The notes below the pieces were generated by a model, which saw only the letters and a program-made list of their open reading frames with translations, made no database searches and had not been told where the DNA came from. Both the position numbers and the translations under genes were made by a program. A stretch of 64,000 bases of DNA, taken from NCBI GenBank assembly GCA_018828125.1, contig JAHJWB010000023.1, positions 124,001 through 188,000 on the forward strand, in the 5' to 3' direction. This document shows, piece after piece, positions 1 to 7,307 of this stretch (its first letter is position 1; each line of letters opens with the position of its first letter). This DNA comes from Gammaproteobacteria bacterium (GTDB taxonomy: Bacteria; Pseudomonadota; Gammaproteobacteria; Burkholderiales; Burkholderiaceae_C).

Positions 1-88
1 ATGTGGGGCGTTTTTTTGCGGTCATGGGCTGGGGCGCATATTTGTCCAGATCGTTGCCGACCCTGATTTTCGCCGTCCCACCCTCAGC

Positions 89-119
89 AAAAAAGCCGTG
101 GCATAACCACGGCTTTTTG
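89..119 (-). terminator. Rho-independent terminator, bidirectional
   Basis: A perfect 7-bp stem GCCGTGG/CCACGGC (95-101 and 107-113) with a CATAA loop is flanked by an A-run on the left and a T-run on the right, so it can stop transcription in both directions. It lies 50 bases past the stop of the minus-strand gene at 167-607. I see no gene in bases 1-88. Confidence 0.85.
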
Positions 120-166
120 TCTCTTCATTCTGCGCAGACTGACTGCGCACCAGCCCTGCAGGCCTC

Positions 167-607
167 TTAACGGTAGCCGCGGAGATCGTTCACGGTGGCA
201 ATGCCCATGGCATGGTTCAGTTCGGCCATGATCCGCGGATCCTTCAGCGCGACTTGCCAAGTGCGCTCGTCCTGCGCCGCATTGCGGCGGTTTTGCGCCC
301 AGTTTTGGGCCGCCGATAGCAACACAACACCGGCACGGCGTGCGGGGGCCGTCAACAAAGCCAAGGCGGCGAACGCTACCAGCCACAGCACCATCCAGGC
401 AGCCAGCAGGTGGCCTTCGCTCCACGTGTCAATCATTTGGTTGGCTACCACCAACAGCGCGGAGACCACTGCCGCCAGCACAAGCGAGGCAGCGCCGCGG
501 GCGCCGTCAAAGTTGGCGGCAACGCTCTTCAAAGCAGCGGCTGCGTTTTCGGCGCGTACAACGCCGGCATGTTCGGTGGAGTGGTCTACGTGTGCAAAGC
601 TGGTCAT
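167..607 (-). CDS. Small membrane protein of unknown function, tandem paralog 1
   Basis: This is a 146-residue protein I do not recognise. Two hydrophobic segments (about residues 38-55 and 66-88) predict a two-pass inner-membrane protein with a charged C-terminal tail containing DERTWQVALKDPRIMAELNHA. I chose the ATG at 605-607 because the neighbouring paralog (837-1277) has the same length and starts with the same MT(S/A)FAHVD. The two proteins are about 60% identical by eye, which points to a recent tandem duplication. The duplication includes the promoter, the inverted repeat and the leader. Gene order and the shared box suggest control by the LysR protein at 1404. Expression may be conditional. 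No enzymatic motif is visible. Confidence 0.75.
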   Translation of the reverse strand: MTSFAHVDHSTEHAGVVRAENAAAALKSVAANFDGARGAASLVLAAVVSALLVVANQMIDTWSEGHLLAAWMVLWLVAFAALALLTAPARRAGVVLLSAAQNWAQNRRNAAQDERTWQVALKDPRIMAELNHAMGIATVNDLRGYR

Positions 608-657
608 GGTGATTCCCTTGTCTAACGCTTGTGGCGAAAATGCCGGGCGATGGGGTG

Positions 658-701
658 ATATTAGGGTTAACCCTTGATACATTCAAGTTTATATTTTGAA
701 T
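658..701 (-). promoter_or_regulatory. Promoter with LysR-type inverted repeat for paralog 1
   Basis: Read on the minus strand, a -35 TTGAAT (681-686) and -10 TAATAT (658-663) are separated by exactly 17 bases. The -35 is one arm of a perfect inverted repeat ATTCAA-N9-TTGAAT (681-701), which fits a T-N11-A LysR box. The spacer and -10 edge hold a second perfect palindrome, AGGGTTAACCCT (663-674). The same arrangement recurs at 1329-1372. Confidence 0.75.
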
Positions 702-768
702 CTCAACCATTCATTTTGGTGATGTTTGCTTTGGCGACATTCGGGTTCGCTTTTCAGCCCGTGCAAAC

Positions 769-804
769 AAAAAGGCCGTGACATTCACTGCCACAGCCTT
801 TGTT
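769..804 (-). terminator. Probable terminator of paralog 2
   Basis: An imperfect hairpin AAAGGC-c-GTG / CAC-a-GCCTTT lies just past the stop of the minus-strand gene at 837-1277, with an A-rich stretch on the outgoing side (U-run on the minus transcript). It separates the two tandem paralogs into two transcription units. Confidence 0.6.
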
Positions 805-836
805 GCGATGCGACCCGGCTCATCCGGGCTTGTGCC

Positions 837-1277
837 TTAACGGTACTTGCGGATGTCGTCCACAGCGCGGCGGTCCAAGGCATGCGAGATGTCGGCCATC
901 ACACGCAAATCCTTCACGGCCAATTGCCACGTCTTCTCGTCCTCCATGGCCAAACGGCGGCTTTCAGCCCAGCGTGCACCGGCGGCACGCAGTGCCACAC
1001 CCGCGCTTCGCGCAGGGGCACTGAAAATTGCGATCCCAGCAAAGGCGATCACCCACAACACCATCCAGGCGGCTACCAAGTGCCCGTCGACCCAGGTGTC
1101 CACCACCCGATTGGCCACGACCAGCAGTCCGGCCACACCGGCTGCCAACAAGAGCGACCCTGCGCCGCGCGCTCCATCAGAACGAGCCACAGCCCGCCGG
1201 AAGGCCGCCACCACGTTTTCAGCGCGTTCCACGCCAGGGTGTTCGGTGGGATAGTCAACGTGTGCAAAGGCGGTCAT
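837..1277 (-). CDS. Small membrane protein of unknown function, tandem paralog 2
   Basis: A 146-residue paralog of the protein at 167-607, with the same layout: a soluble N-terminus (MTAFAHVDYPTEHPG), two membrane segments around residues 38-58 and 66-88, and a charged C-terminal tail ending VDDIRKYR. It is transcribed divergently from the LysR gene at 1404, the classical position for a LysR target. The conserved blocks (FAHVD, RAEN, DGARGA, GHLxAAWMVLW, APAR, TWQ) show where the family is constrained. Function is unknown. Confidence 0.75.
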   Translation of the reverse strand: MTAFAHVDYPTEHPGVERAENVVAAFRRAVARSDGARGAGSLLLAAGVAGLLVVANRVVDTWVDGHLVAAWMVLWVIAFAGIAIFSAPARSAGVALRAAGARWAESRRLAMEDEKTWQLAVKDLRVMADISHALDRRAVDDIRKYR

Positions 1278-1328
1278 GAGGGGTTCCCTTTCAAACGCTT
1301 GTGGCGAAATTGCCGGGGCGATGGCGCA

Positions 1329-1372
1329 ATACTAGGGTTTACCCCTTATTCATTCAAATTTATATGTTGAAT
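1329..1372 (-). promoter_or_regulatory. Promoter with LysR-type inverted repeat for paralog 2
   Basis: On the minus strand, TTGAAT (1352-1357) and TAGTAT (1329-1334) are 17 bases apart. The -35 is one arm of a perfect ATTCAA-N9-TTGAAT repeat (1352-1372). A near-palindrome AGGGTTTACCCCT sits between the boxes at 1334-1346. The site also lies 31 bases before the divergent LysR start codon, so autoregulation is possible. Confidence 0.75.
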
Positions 1373-1403
1373 CATTAATATTCACAAGGATGATGAATAC
1401 CCC

Positions 1404-2357
1404 ATGGGCCCTTTGAACTTCCGATCCCTGGACCTGAACCTCCTCCGTGTTTTTGACGAGGTAATGGCAGAGCGCAGCCTGACGCGGGCGGCGCACAAGC
1501 TGTCCATCACCCAACCCGCGGTGAGCAATGCCATGCGGCGGTTGCGCGAGGTTGTGGGTGACGAACTTGTGGTCCGCAGCGGCCAGGGCGTGGAGCCAAC
1601 GCCCCGCGCTCTGGCACTTTGGCCCCCCGTTCGAGAGGCGCTCACCCAACTGCAGGAATCCCTGGCCCCGGGGCGCTTTGAACCCGCGACGGCAGAGTCC
1701 ACGTTCGTACTCGCCATGGCAGACGCGACAGCCGCGACCTTGATACCTGCTCTGGTCGAAATCATTGAGCGCGAGGCGCCAGGCATTTCCGTGCGGGTGT
1801 TGCCCCTGACCACGCGCGACCCGCGCCGCCTGCTGGAGGAAGAAGCGGCAGACATGGCCGTGGGCTACTTTCCGGCGGCGCTGGCAGATCTCACTGCGCG
1901 GGCGCAGTCGGGTGGTGTGGTGGCGTACGAGAGCCGACGGCTTTATGACGGCGAATATGTGTGCGTCATGCGGCAGGGTCACCCCCTGGCCGCTGTGCCC
2001 TTGACTCTGGACGCCTATTGCGAAGCACGCCATATGCTGGTGAGTTTTTCCGGACGACCGTTCGGGTTCATCGACGAGGCGCTGGCATCGCTCGGCCGAG
2101 AGCGCCGGGTAGTGCTCACCGTCAACCAGTTCTTCACCGCCGGGCGCGTGGTGTGTGGTTCGGACCTGTTGACCGTGTTACCCAGGCATTTTGTGCCGGT
2201 CACGGGTATCGAGGATGCATTGGTGCAACGCACCCTGCCCTTGGACGTGCCCGCTGTGCATGTGGACGCCTTGTGGCGCAGGCGCGGCCCACAGCAAACG
2301 GCGATGACCTGGCTGCTGGGTGCGCTCTCACGCTCCGCACGCAAAACGTTCCCGTGA
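1404..2357 (+). CDS. LysR-family transcriptional regulator
   Basis: A 317-residue LysR protein. The N-terminal winged helix-turn-helix (about residues 8-66) contains FDEVMAERSLTRAAHKLSIT and QPAVSNAMRRLREVVGDELV. The rest is a periplasmic-binding-like effector domain of the NodD/PnbR-like branch. Length is usual for the family. It is divergent from the small membrane protein gene at 837-1277, and the intergenic region contains an ATTCAA-N9-TTGAAT box. An identical box precedes the second paralog. I infer that this regulator controls both paralogs and possibly itself. The effector cannot be deduced. Confidence 0.88.
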   Translation: MGPLNFRSLDLNLLRVFDEVMAERSLTRAAHKLSITQPAVSNAMRRLREVVGDELVVRSGQGVEPTPRALALWPPVREALTQLQESLAPGRFEPATAESTFVLAMADATAATLIPALVEIIEREAPGISVRVLPLTTRDPRRLLEEEAADMAVGYFPAALADLTARAQSGGVVAYESRRLYDGEYVCVMRQGHPLAAVPLTLDAYCEARHMLVSFSGRPFGFIDEALASLGRERRVVLTVNQFFTAGRVVCGSDLLTVLPRHFVPVTGIEDALVQRTLPLDVPAVHVDALWRRRGPQQTAMTWLLGALSRSARKTFP

Positions 2358-2439
2358 CGAAGCGCGAATTTTCGCAACGCGAAAGAATTGCAAAGTGGCC
2401 GGAAGGCGCCATCGCCACACGCCGTAGACTGCGCGGTCC

Positions 2440-3285
2440 ATGAAAATTCAACTGCTCTCCGACCTTCATCTAGAGGCACACCCGCACTTCGTGCCCGAAC
2501 CCGCCCCAAAAGCCGATGTCTTGGTGCTGGCCGGTGACATAGGCTCGTACCAGGAGGGTTCGCAGCTCGATGACGACGACTTCGGCTTGACGCGGTTTTC
2601 GCCGCTTCCGCAGTACGCGGCGTGGCCCACTCCTGTAGTGTTCGTGCCCGGTAATCATGAATACGACGCCCAGGATTTCGACGCGGCGCACGAACGCCTA
2701 CGTGCTACCTGCGACCGCCTGGGGATTGCGTGGCTGGAGCGCGAGGCCCTGGAACTGCAAGGCATCCGATTTGTGGGGACCACCCTTTGGACCGACTTTG
2801 ATGCGCTCGCAGACCACGAGGGAGTGACCGATCTGAGTCGACGGTTGAAGCTGAGAGACAAGGCGTTTCGGGCCGCTAACTACTACCTGCGCAAGACCGA
2901 CGGCACCCGCCATGCAGAGCCCTTTCTAGCGGAACCCATGCGCGAACAGGGCCTGATCTGCCAGGACTGGTTGGCCAACGCGCTGGTCAAGCCGTTTGCT
3001 GGCGACACGGTGGTGGTGACCCATTTCGCGCCCAGCCTGCGCAGCGCCGATCCACGCTATGGGCTTGTGCCTGGCACGGCAGGGTTTTGCAACGCCCTCG
3101 ATAGCCTATTGCCCCACGTGAAGCTCTGGCTCCACGGTCACCTGCACGCGCCCAGTGACTACACGGTGCAAGGGCAACATGACAACGGCACACCATGGGC
3201 ATGCCGCGTGGTAGCCAACCCACTGGGATATGCCCGTAAGGGCGAGCAGGCCACGTTCCAGCCGCAGTGCTGCATCACCGTATGA
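2440..3285 (+). CDS. Calcineurin-like metallophosphoesterase
   Basis: A 281-residue cytosolic metal-dependent phosphoesterase. The family motifs appear in order: SDLHLE (D-x-H) at the N-terminus, VLAGDIG, PGNHEYD, VVTHFAPS and LHGHLHAP near the C-terminus, giving a complete two-metal site. No signal peptide or extra domain is present. It starts 82 bases after the LysR stop on the same strand, and no terminator is obvious in between. The substrate (nucleotide, phosphoprotein or phosphodiester) cannot be read from sequence. Confidence 0.88.
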   Translation: MKIQLLSDLHLEAHPHFVPEPAPKADVLVLAGDIGSYQEGSQLDDDDFGLTRFSPLPQYAAWPTPVVFVPGNHEYDAQDFDAAHERLRATCDRLGIAWLEREALELQGIRFVGTTLWTDFDALADHEGVTDLSRRLKLRDKAFRAANYYLRKTDGTRHAEPFLAEPMREQGLICQDWLANALVKPFAGDTVVVTHFAPSLRSADPRYGLVPGTAGFCNALDSLLPHVKLWLHGHLHAPSDYTVQGQHDNGTPWACRVVANPLGYARKGEQATFQPQCCITV

Positions 3286-3398
3286 TGACCACGCGGGAGT
3301 TTCCATGCCCCGCAGCGCGCAGGAGAAAAACATGACCCAGGTCAAGACAACACAGACCGGCGCAAAGTAGTCTGAGTCATCCTTTTTCGGAGAACACC

Positions 3399-3821
3399 AT
3401 GAAGATCCTGCTTGCTGTCGATGGCAGCGCCTACACCAAGAAAATGCTGGCTTATCTGGCAACCCATTCTGAACTTTTGGGTGACGCCCACGATTACACC
3501 GTGCTCACCGTGCAAGCCCCGCTGCCTGCCCGTGCCCGTGCGGCACTGGGCAAAGAGGTGGTGGACAGCTACCACGCCGATGAGGCAGAGAAGATCCTCG
3601 CGCCTGTGTGCAAATTTTTGGCTCGTCATGCCGTGCAGGCCAAGCGCAGCGTCAAAGTAGGCACCGTGGGCGAAAACATTGCCAAGGTGGCCGACACCGG
3701 CAAATACGACCTGCTGGTGATGGGCTCGCACGGGCATGGCGCCTTGGCCACACTCGTCATGGGGTCCGTGACCACCCAAGTGCTTGCACACAGCAAGGTG
3801 CCAGTGTTGATCGTGCGCTGA
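3399..3821 (+). CDS. Universal stress protein, UspA family
   Basis: A 140-residue single-domain Usp. The C-terminal ATP-binding signature G-x2-G-x9-G-S appears as GSHGHGALATLVMGSVT, after MKILLAVDGSAYTKKML at the N-terminus, so it belongs to the nucleotide-binding branch. Start is the ATG preceded by a purine-rich GGAGAA. A strong terminator follows, so the gene is probably monocistronic. Its role is inferred as cytosolic stress survival. Confidence 0.9.
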   Translation: MKILLAVDGSAYTKKMLAYLATHSELLGDAHDYTVLTVQAPLPARARAALGKEVVDSYHADEAEKILAPVCKFLARHAVQAKRSVKVGTVGENIAKVADTGKYDLLVMGSHGHGALATLVMGSVTTQVLAHSKVPVLIVR

Positions 3822-3841
3822 TCAATCCAGCCCGCCCCACA

Positions 3842-3868
3842 GCCCTGCCACTGCGCAGGGTTTTTTTA
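3842..3868 (+). terminator. Rho-independent terminator after usp gene
   Basis: A CCCTGC/GCAGGG stem is followed by seven Ts (about 3861-3867), 20 bases after the usp stop codon. Confidence 0.85.
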
Positions 3869-3908
3869 CGCCTGAGAAAAACTAACTAGTTTTTGCATAA
3901 CTCATTGG

Positions 3909-3937
3909 TTTACATTGATACCAAACAGTTATATATT
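3909..3937 (+). promoter_or_regulatory. Sigma-70-type promoter of the first fasciclin gene
   Basis: TTTACA (3909-3914), a 17-base spacer and TATATT (3932-3937) lie in an AT-rich stretch, 55 bases upstream of the start codon at 3992. Confidence 0.6.
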
Positions 3938-3991
3938 TCGCCTGCGCCCATCTTGGCGTGTCACTTCCATCTAACCCAAGAGGAACGACCC

Positions 3992-4447
3992 ATGAAGAAA
4001 ACCTTGATTGCATTGGCCCTGACGGCTGGCGCCACATTCAGCGCCATGGCACAAGACATCGTTGATACCGCGGTCAAAGCGGGCAACTTCAAAACCCTGG
4101 TGGCCGCTGTTCAGGCCGCAGGATTGGTGGACACCCTCAAAGGTCCTGGCCCATTCACGGTGTTTGCGCCCACTGACGAAGCCTTCGCAAAAATTCCCAA
4201 GGCCACGTTGGATGGACTGCTGGCCGACAAGGCAGCGCTGACCAAGGTGCTGACCTACCACGTGGTTCCCGGCAAGGTGATGGCGAAGGACGTGAAAGCG
4301 GGCAAGGTCAAGACCGTGCAGGGCCAGGAAATCACCGTGTCCACCAACATGGGGGTGATGGTGGACCAGTCCAAGGTGATCGCCACAGATGTGGCCGCCA
4401 GCAACGGCGTGATCCACGCCATCGACACGGTGATGATGCCGAAGTAA
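3992..4447 (+). CDS. Secreted single FAS1 (fasciclin) domain protein
   Basis: A 151-residue protein. A Sec signal peptide [20 protein letters not shown] ends at about residue 20 and is followed by one complete FAS1 domain. Typical motifs are [21 protein letters not shown] and [15 protein letters not shown] chose the ATG at 3992 over the upstream in-frame ATG at 3893 because it gives a canonical signal peptide and is preceded by AAGAGGAACG. FAS1 domains mediate adhesion in the periplasm or on the surface. The next gene encodes a two-domain relative, so the pair probably works together. Confidence 0.9.
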   Translation: MKKTLIALALTAGATFSAMAQDIVDTAVKAGNFKTLVAAVQAAGLVDTLKGPGPFTVFAPTDEAFAKIPKATLDGLLADKAALTKVLTYHVVPGKVMAKDVKAGKVKTVQGQEITVSTNMGVMVDQSKVIATDVAASNGVIHAIDTVMMPK

Positions 4448-4525
4448 GGCTAAGGCACTCACCGCACAGGTCGACCCACCTCACCCACCACCGAACATTT
4501 CATTCATTCGCGAGGAGACGCCACC

Positions 4526-5464
4526 ATGAACACCGCCTTCAACCGCCGAACCGTTTTGCTGGCCGCAGCGCTGGGCGCCAGCACCACCCTGCTGCAAGCC
4601 TGCGGGGGCAGCGACGATGATCCCGAACGGAACATCGTCGAGCTGGCGCAGAACAATCCTGACCTGAGCATCCTGGTGGAAGCCGTGGTCGCAGCAGGCC
4701 TCGCGCCCACCTTGAGCACCGGCATGCTCACCGTGTTCGCCCCCACCAACGCGGCGTTCACGGCGTTGCTGGGCGAATTGGGCGTCTCCAAAGATGCATT
4801 GCTGGCCAACAAACCCCTGCTGACGGCAGTGCTGACGTACCACGTGCTGGGTAGCAAGGTTCTGCGCAATGAGGTACCTCTGGGCAAGGCGATCACGCCG
4901 GTGGCGGGTGGATTTTTCAAGATCGAGTCTGCCAATGGTCTCAAGATCACCGATGGGCGCAACCGTGTGACCACCATCACGGCCACCGACATCCAGGCCA
5001 GCAATGGCGTTGTGCATCTGGTCGACCGTGTGTTGCTGCCTGCAGACAAAGACATTGTCGCCACGGCCATGGCGCTGCCAGATTTCAGCATCTTGGTAGA
5101 AGCTGTGGTGGCTGCGGGACTGGTGAGCACCTTACAGGGCGCAGGGCCGTTCACGGTGTTTGCGCCCACCAACGCCGCCTTTGCTGCGTTGCTGACAGAA
5201 CTGGGTGTAACCAAGGAAGCACTGCTGGCCAACACGGCGCTGCTGACCTCGGTGCTGACCTACCACGTGGTTCCGGCACGGGTGCTGAAGGCAGAAGTGC
5301 CTGTCAACACGGCGATTTCAACCGTGCAGGGGCAGACCTTCTCGGTCAGCTCCAGCCTGGTCATCACCGATCAAAACCAGCGCACCAGCAACATCGTGGC
5401 CGCAGATGTGTTTACCAGCAATGGCGTGATCCACGTCGTGGACAAGGTGATCCTGCCGAAGTAG
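4526..5464 (+). CDS. Lipoprotein with two FAS1 (fasciclin) domains
   Basis: A 312-residue protein with a lipoprotein signal (lipobox LLQAC, cysteine near residue 27) and two FAS1 domains (roughly residues 35-170 and 175-312). Each has FTVFAPTNAAF or VFAPTNAAF and ends in LTYHV...NGV(V/I)H. The domains are close copies of each other, which suggests internal duplication. It has a strong ribosome site, GAGGAGA. It lies 78 bases after the single-domain gene, probably in the same transcript, and ends at a bidirectional terminator. Confidence 0.9.
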   Translation: MNTAFNRRTVLLAAALGASTTLLQACGGSDDDPERNIVELAQNNPDLSILVEAVVAAGLAPTLSTGMLTVFAPTNAAFTALLGELGVSKDALLANKPLLTAVLTYHVLGSKVLRNEVPLGKAITPVAGGFFKIESANGLKITDGRNRVTTITATDIQASNGVVHLVDRVLLPADKDIVATAMALPDFSILVEAVVAAGLVSTLQGAGPFTVFAPTNAAFAALLTELGVTKEALLANTALLTSVLTYHVVPARVLKAEVPVNTAISTVQGQTFSVSSSLVITDQNQRTSNIVAADVFTSNGVIHVVDKVILPK

Positions 5465-5484
5465 CCGCGCCTATGGGATCGTTA

Positions 5485-5511
5485 AAAAGCCCGGCATGCC
5501 GGGCATTTTTC
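5485..5511 (+). terminator. Bidirectional terminator between convergent genes
   Basis: The 16-base perfect palindrome GCCCGGCATGCCGGGC (5489-5504) is flanked by an A-run and a T-run and serves both the fasciclin gene and the convergent TetR gene. Confidence 0.88.
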
Positions 5512-5541
5512 TTGCTGACCTCCGGCTTCAAGCAGCGGCCA

Positions 5542-6165
5542 TCAACGTGCGGCCAGGCCATCAAAACAAGTGCGCACGACCAAGTCGACAATTTCCGCGT
5601 CCGAATACTGGCCGCCTTCTTTCAGAAAGCTCACCACAGGGTCACAAGCCCGGGCATACAAGGTGTAAAGCACCACCAGCGGCGGCAAAGTGGGGCAGAT
5701 CACGCCCTGCGCCTGGGCTTGCGTGATCCATTCGCCAATCTGGTCACTGACTGCCACCAAACCATTGAGGTAGTCTTTATTGGCCATCAGCACGGCGCGC
5801 AGGGTGGAGTTGCGGCTGGGCAGCAGCGGCATCTCGTTGGTCAACAGCCGCTCCAGCGACCATCGCACCAGCGCATGCAGCTTCTCCACAGGGGGCATTT
5901 CTGCAGGCAGACTGGCCAGATAGGTCTGAACGCGCCCCAGAATCTGCACCATGGCTGCGCTGCACAGCTCTTCCTTGCTACAGAAATGTTTGTACAGGCT
6001 GGCCTTGGCAATGCCCACGGCATTGGCAACGTCATCCATGGTCATGGCGTCGAAGGCTTTTTCGCCCAGCAGGCGGCAGGCGGACTGGAGGATGGCGTCC
6101 TCGCGGGCCTGGTGCATCTGTTCTTTGAACGAGACTTTGGGTTGCGGCGTTTGCATGGCATTCAT
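5542..6165 (-). CDS. TetR/AcrR-family transcriptional regulator
   Basis: A 207-residue TetR protein. The N-terminal helix-turn-helix contains MTMDDVANAVGIAKASLYKH and FCSKEELCSAAM. The C-terminal ligand domain resembles the AcrR_C-type regulators of efflux or lipid genes. I placed the start at the ATG 6163-6165; upstream ATGs lack a better ribosome site. A long inverted repeat (6157-6195) overlaps the start region, which suggests autorepression. No target gene lies adjacent on the same strand. Confidence 0.82.
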   Translation of the reverse strand: MNAMQTPQPKVSFKEQMHQAREDAILQSACRLLGEKAFDAMTMDDVANAVGIAKASLYKHFCSKEELCSAAMVQILGRVQTYLASLPAEMPPVEKLHALVRWSLERLLTNEMPLLPSRNSTLRAVLMANKDYLNGLVAVSDQIGEWITQAQAQGVICPTLPPLVVLYTLYARACDPVVSFLKEGGQYSDAEIVDLVVRTCFDGLAAR

Positions 6166-6195
6166 TTTATACATTGCAGTAAAAAAATAAATGCC
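6157..6195. promoter_or_regulatory. Inverted repeat over the TetR start, probable operator
   Basis: GGCATT-n-ATTTTA (6157-6169) is mirrored by TAAAAAAAT-n-AATGCC ending at 6195. The repeat is AT-rich, unlike its surroundings, and covers the TetR start codon and likely promoter. Confidence 0.5.
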
Positions 6196-6277
6196 TAAGT
6201 TGCAATACAACTACGTCGTTCACGTTTTGGTCTGCAGGAATCGCGCTGGCAGCAATCCATCGTCCGATCGAGCTGTG

Positions 6278-7189
6278 TCACGCCACCAATGAAACCGCTG
6301 CCGCCCCCGTCAGCGCTGCCGACAGCGCATCCAGCAGTTCGGACTCCAGGTTCCAACAGTGCCAGTACAGCTGAATCGGCAACGTCCGGCCCGGCGCCAA
6401 GTCCACCATGCTCCCATCCGCAATCGCGGTGCGCGCCATTAGCTCGGGCACCACACCCACTGCCCAGCCTGCGGCCACCGCGCGCATTTGCGCCTCGGTA
6501 CCGGGCACGAACAGATGGTTGAGCGCAACACGCTTCAACCCGAACGCGCGCGCGACGAATTCCGCTGCCATGTCGTCCTTGCGGTTGAACGACAGAAACG
6601 ACACTTCCCGAAAGTTGTGCGGGGTAAGCCCCTGCGGCAAGTGCTTTTGCGCAAACTCCGCGGAAGCCACCGCCACATAGTGCATGGCCCCCAATGGCAC
6701 CATCTTGCAGCCGCGCAGCGCCTGTTTCAGGGTGGTCACGCACCCCAGCACCTGGCCCGAGCGCAACCACTCTTGCGTGAAATCCTGATCGTCGGCAATG
6801 ATCTCCAGCGGCAGGCGCTGGCGCACCAGGTCATGCAGCGCCCCCATGGCCCAGGTGGCAATGCTGTCAGCGTTGATGGCGATGGAAATGCGCTCATCCT
6901 CGCGCGTGCTGCCCGGTGCGCTGGGTGCCAGTTCGTGCAGGTCGCGCTCCAGGTCGGCACGCAGAAGGCGCAGTTGTTTGGTGTGCTTGAGCAACAACTG
7001 CCCGGCCGATGTGGGCCGCAGCGGGCGACTGCGCACGATGAGCACGGAGCCCACCTGAGCCTCCAGCGCGCGCAGGCGCTGCGAGACGGCGGACTGGGTG
7101 ACGTTGAGGCGCTGGGCGGCGCGCTCGAATCCGCCTTCTTCCACGATGGCGGCTAGGCATTCCAGGGCGGCAGGATCGTAGGTGCTCAT
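6278..7189 (-). CDS. LysR-family regulator, ArgP/LysG-like
   Basis: A 303-residue LysR protein of the ArgP (IciA)/LysG branch: ALECLAAIVEEGGFERAAQR and LNVTQSAVSQRLRALEAQVG form the helix-turn-helix, followed by LIVRSRPLRPTSAGQLLLKH. In this branch the effectors are basic amino acids and the usual neighbour is a lysE-type exporter. Here the divergent neighbour is dadA, 118 bases away, so D-amino acid catabolism is the likely target. I chose the ATG at 7189 (MSTYDPAAL), which matches the family's N-terminus; an in-frame start six codons upstream also exists. Confidence 0.85.
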   Translation of the reverse strand: MSTYDPAALECLAAIVEEGGFERAAQRLNVTQSAVSQRLRALEAQVGSVLIVRSRPLRPTSAGQLLLKHTKQLRLLRADLERDLHELAPSAPGSTREDERISIAINADSIATWAMGALHDLVRQRLPLEIIADDQDFTQEWLRSGQVLGCVTTLKQALRGCKMVPLGAMHYVAVASAEFAQKHLPQGLTPHNFREVSFLSFNRKDDMAAEFVARAFGLKRVALNHLFVPGTEAQMRAVAAGWAVGVVPELMARTAIADGSMVDLAPGRTLPIQLYWHCWNLESELLDALSAALTGAAAVSLVA

Positions 7190-7307
7190 GGTCTTTCGCT
7201 CGAACAAAAGGGTGTCTCCGAAACGCGCTTTATTAGATGCGCTGATGTTTTTGGAGTAAGTTTAATTTTGCTTTTAGTTGCGCGCAATGTCGCGCACACT
7301 CCGCGCC

